Notes under the pieces: model-generated
Told to the model about the DNA's origin: nothing
Seen by the model: only the letters and a program-made list of their open reading frames with translations
Databases searched by the model: none
Shown here: positions 61,817 to 64,000 of the stretch, in pieces
Numbering within the stretch: the first letter of the stretch is position 1
Layout: every line of letters starts with the position of its first letter
Made by a program: the position numbers and the translations under genes
Assembly: GCA_022605955.1 (NCBI GenBank)
Contig: JAKCOZ010000007.1
Coordinates: forward strand, 10,421,501-10,485,500
Length of the DNA stretch: 64,000 bases
Source: Rallus limicola
Lineage: Eukaryota > Chordata > Aves > Gruiformes > Rallidae
Direction: 5' to 3'

Positions 61817-64000
61817 TCAAAGCGTTTGAGATAATAACACATTGACCAGAGCGTATTGGAAGGGATTTATATCTGTTAACAGTTGCAGGTCATTATATTG
61901 ATTTCTCTCAATATTAATTTGTCTGATCTGCACCATGGTCTGTCTTTTTGCTGTACTGGTTTAAAGATTGGTATTGGCTTTTGCAGTTTGCTCTGCTCTG
62001 TTGTGATTGGTGATGGTTTGCGTAGGAGATGTGTTACCAAAACACCAACCTTGAGCTTAATCTTGTGTTGGGTTGTGTATTGGAGCCATTATTGGAGCCA
62101 TTACTGTACTTCAGATGCCATCTCCTGTAGCCAGTTAATTATATTTCTTCCTCTGTGAGGAAATACAGAATGGTGCTTTTGCTACCTTCTTCTGTGATGT
62201 TTTTTCCATCAGTACTTAAAATAGCTTATTGAACACACTTTGGGTAGTTAAAATACTTCTGTTGGCATTTCTTGGGAATATGGTTTGTTTGGTTTTCTCT
62301 AAAAAGTGGTTTAGGAATATGACCCAGGCTCTTCAAGAAACATGGTCATAGATAGCACAGCATGTGAGAGAATACGGGCAGGTATCTGGAGACCTCCTCG
62401 TCCCCAGTGATTTGGAGCTTCACTCCCGAACAACTGGAGGATCCTGATGAAGTGATAGAGCCTTTGAAAGGGAAAGGCTGTGGCTGTGGCAAAGAGGCAC
62501 AGCTTACTGCACTGTGTGAGAGAGGGAGAACAGAGCAACAGGCACTGTGGCTAATCCAGACATGATACCAGCCGTCCCCAGTAACTAAATAGAAACAATG
62601 GAAGTGAAAGTTAGGTCCTTTAGCGAGGGATGGATAAGCTTCTCCTAAGAGGGAGCAGAAGAAAGAATCAGAAGAGGCAGCCTGTTCTGCAGCAGAGCAG
62701 ACACAAGAAAAGGAGGAAGAAGAGACTGAAATGAGACACACACCACCCGATCCCTATCCCTAAGTGAACTGCAAGATACGTGAAAAGATTTTAGCCGTCA
62801 ACCAAGTGAGGTAATTCTCATATGGTTACTTGGAGGCTGGGATATTGGGGCCAGTAGTCAGGAGTTAGAGGGTAAGGAAGCCCAACGTCTGGGATCCCTT
62901 GCTAAGGATAAGGCCATTGGAAAAACAGGAAGGAGTCCTGAGTCTTTGACAGACACTCCTGTCAAGTGTGAAGGATAGGTTCCCTTCAGGAAAGAACTTG
63001 CAAATTCCTGAAGAAAATGGAACAACATTCAGGGAGGTACCCAGTATCTGTGGGAATTGGCCACGTTGGAGGTGATCTATAGTGACCAGGCATCCAAAGA
63101 TCCGGATGAAATCCAGTGTACACAGTCCATATGGTGAAAGTTTATACGGAGTGCTCTACACCTACACCCTGGCAATACTGAGCTGAGCAGACATGGAGGC
63201 ACCAGCTATAGATGAACTGGCCAGACACCTCCAAGAATATGCAGGTAATCTCACTCCTCCATGCATGCCTGTGTTTTAGCTGTGACAGGCTGACCCAAAA
63301 AGTGTCTGAGCAAGCCAAGAAGGGCAGGTCTTCCTCACACACTGCGAGTGAACCTTCTTCTATTGAAGGGAATGAGTACCAGTGGCACACACCTCATGCA
63401 ACCCTGTGGTTCTTCCTGTGTGACCAAGGGGACGATGTGAGGGAGTGGGATGGTGAGCCTGCCTGGAGACTAGAAGCTCAGGTATAGAAACTGCAAGGGG
63501 AAAGAACAGCCAAAAAGCATCCATCCAGGAAAATGACTGCTCCTGTGTCTGTTGGGCAGAGTAGAAGGGCTGATAATGCTTTCCACCCTGATGAAAGAAC
63601 TCCTATTTTGCAGTTACAGAAAACAAGTAATGAAGATTCCAATCAGGAATAGAGGGGAAATGCCTTTGGCCAAATGGAGGAAAGAGACAACCGGGAGTAC
63701 TGGACTATGTGGATTTGCTGGCCTGGTACATCAGCTCCATGGTTGTGTAAGGCTCTGGTGCACAGTGTACCATAATGCCATCAGATTACAAAGGGGCAGA
63801 ATCCATCCATATTTCTGGAGTGACAGAAAGATCCCAAGAACTGTGTTGGAGGCTGAGGTAAGCTTAACTGGGAATGAGTAGAAAAACTACACTATTGTGA
63901 CTGGTCTGGAGGCTCCATGTGTCCTTGGCATAGGTATCTGAGGACAGGGTATTTCAAAGACCCAAAAGGGTAGCAGTGGGATTTTGGTATAGCTACCTTG
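61817..64000 (+). pseudogene. Decayed internal region of endogenous retrovirus, cut by window end
   Basis: Sequence downstream of the primer binding site continues as retroviral leader and probable gag-region DNA. Words such as CAAAGACCCAAAAGGGTAGC and GGGATTTTGGTATAGCTACC near the end are familiar from avian ERV internal sequences. Only short frames with many stops remain (for example 63212-63487 and 63552-63881), and I do not recognise an intact gag, protease or polymerase domain, so the copy looks non-functional. A 13-bp direct duplication (TTGGAGCCATTA) lies near 62080-62105. The 3' part and second LTR, if present, lie beyond the right edge. Confidence 0.7.

Noticed and set aside
1..64000. 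tRNA, rRNA, CRISPR array, prokaryotic operon or other unusual system
   Set aside because: A read through both strands shows only a vertebrate gene, its introns, repeats and one retroviral fragment. Nothing supports such features.

Overview
The window is vertebrate nuclear DNA, almost certainly from a bird. It carries several CR1 LINE copies of avian type, truncated at the 5' end and ending in ATTCTGTG-type 3' repeats. It also carries an avian-style endogenous retrovirus LTR, few other interspersed repeats, and widely spaced short exons separated by long AT-rich introns. The species cannot be fixed from the sequence. There are no bacterial operons, CRISPR arrays or phage genes, and nearly all ATG-to-stop frames in the window are chance ORFs. 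The one protein-coding gene I can support is NOL4 (nucleolar protein 4), on the minus strand. Its first five coding exons lie at 52245-52511, 17329-17478, 6693-6804, 6088-6200 and 2219-2351. They join in frame (267+150+112+113+133 = 775 bp, residues 1-258 plus one base of the next codon), and every intron begins GT and ends AG. The rest of the gene lies beyond the left edge. Layout from right to left, in the direction of transcription: 61364-64000 is an LTR plus the decayed internal part of an endogenous retrovirus, cut by the window end. 55420-61363 is intergenic with two closely related CR1 copies in inverted orientation. 53960-55420 is a dense CpG island with CCAAT and E-box motifs, the likely NOL4 promoter. 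52512-53960 is low-complexity 5' UTR or promoter-proximal sequence (CA repeats, homopolymers, a G-quadruplex-type tract). Exon 1 follows, then a 34.8 kb intron 1. That intron contains a second CpG island at 36.5-37.7 kb, three CR1 remnants and several stretches that read like conserved non-coding elements. Exons 2 to 5 occupy the left quarter. I see no novel multi-gene system. The points most worth a second look are the intron 1 CpG island (a candidate alternative or antisense promoter), the CpG cluster at the extreme left edge, the repeat tract abutting the NOL4 start codon, the weak exon 1 donor, the perfect 16-bp hairpin in the retroviral LTR, and three AT-rich blocks that may be enhancers. 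All statements about NOL4 in other species are from memory and no database search was possible.
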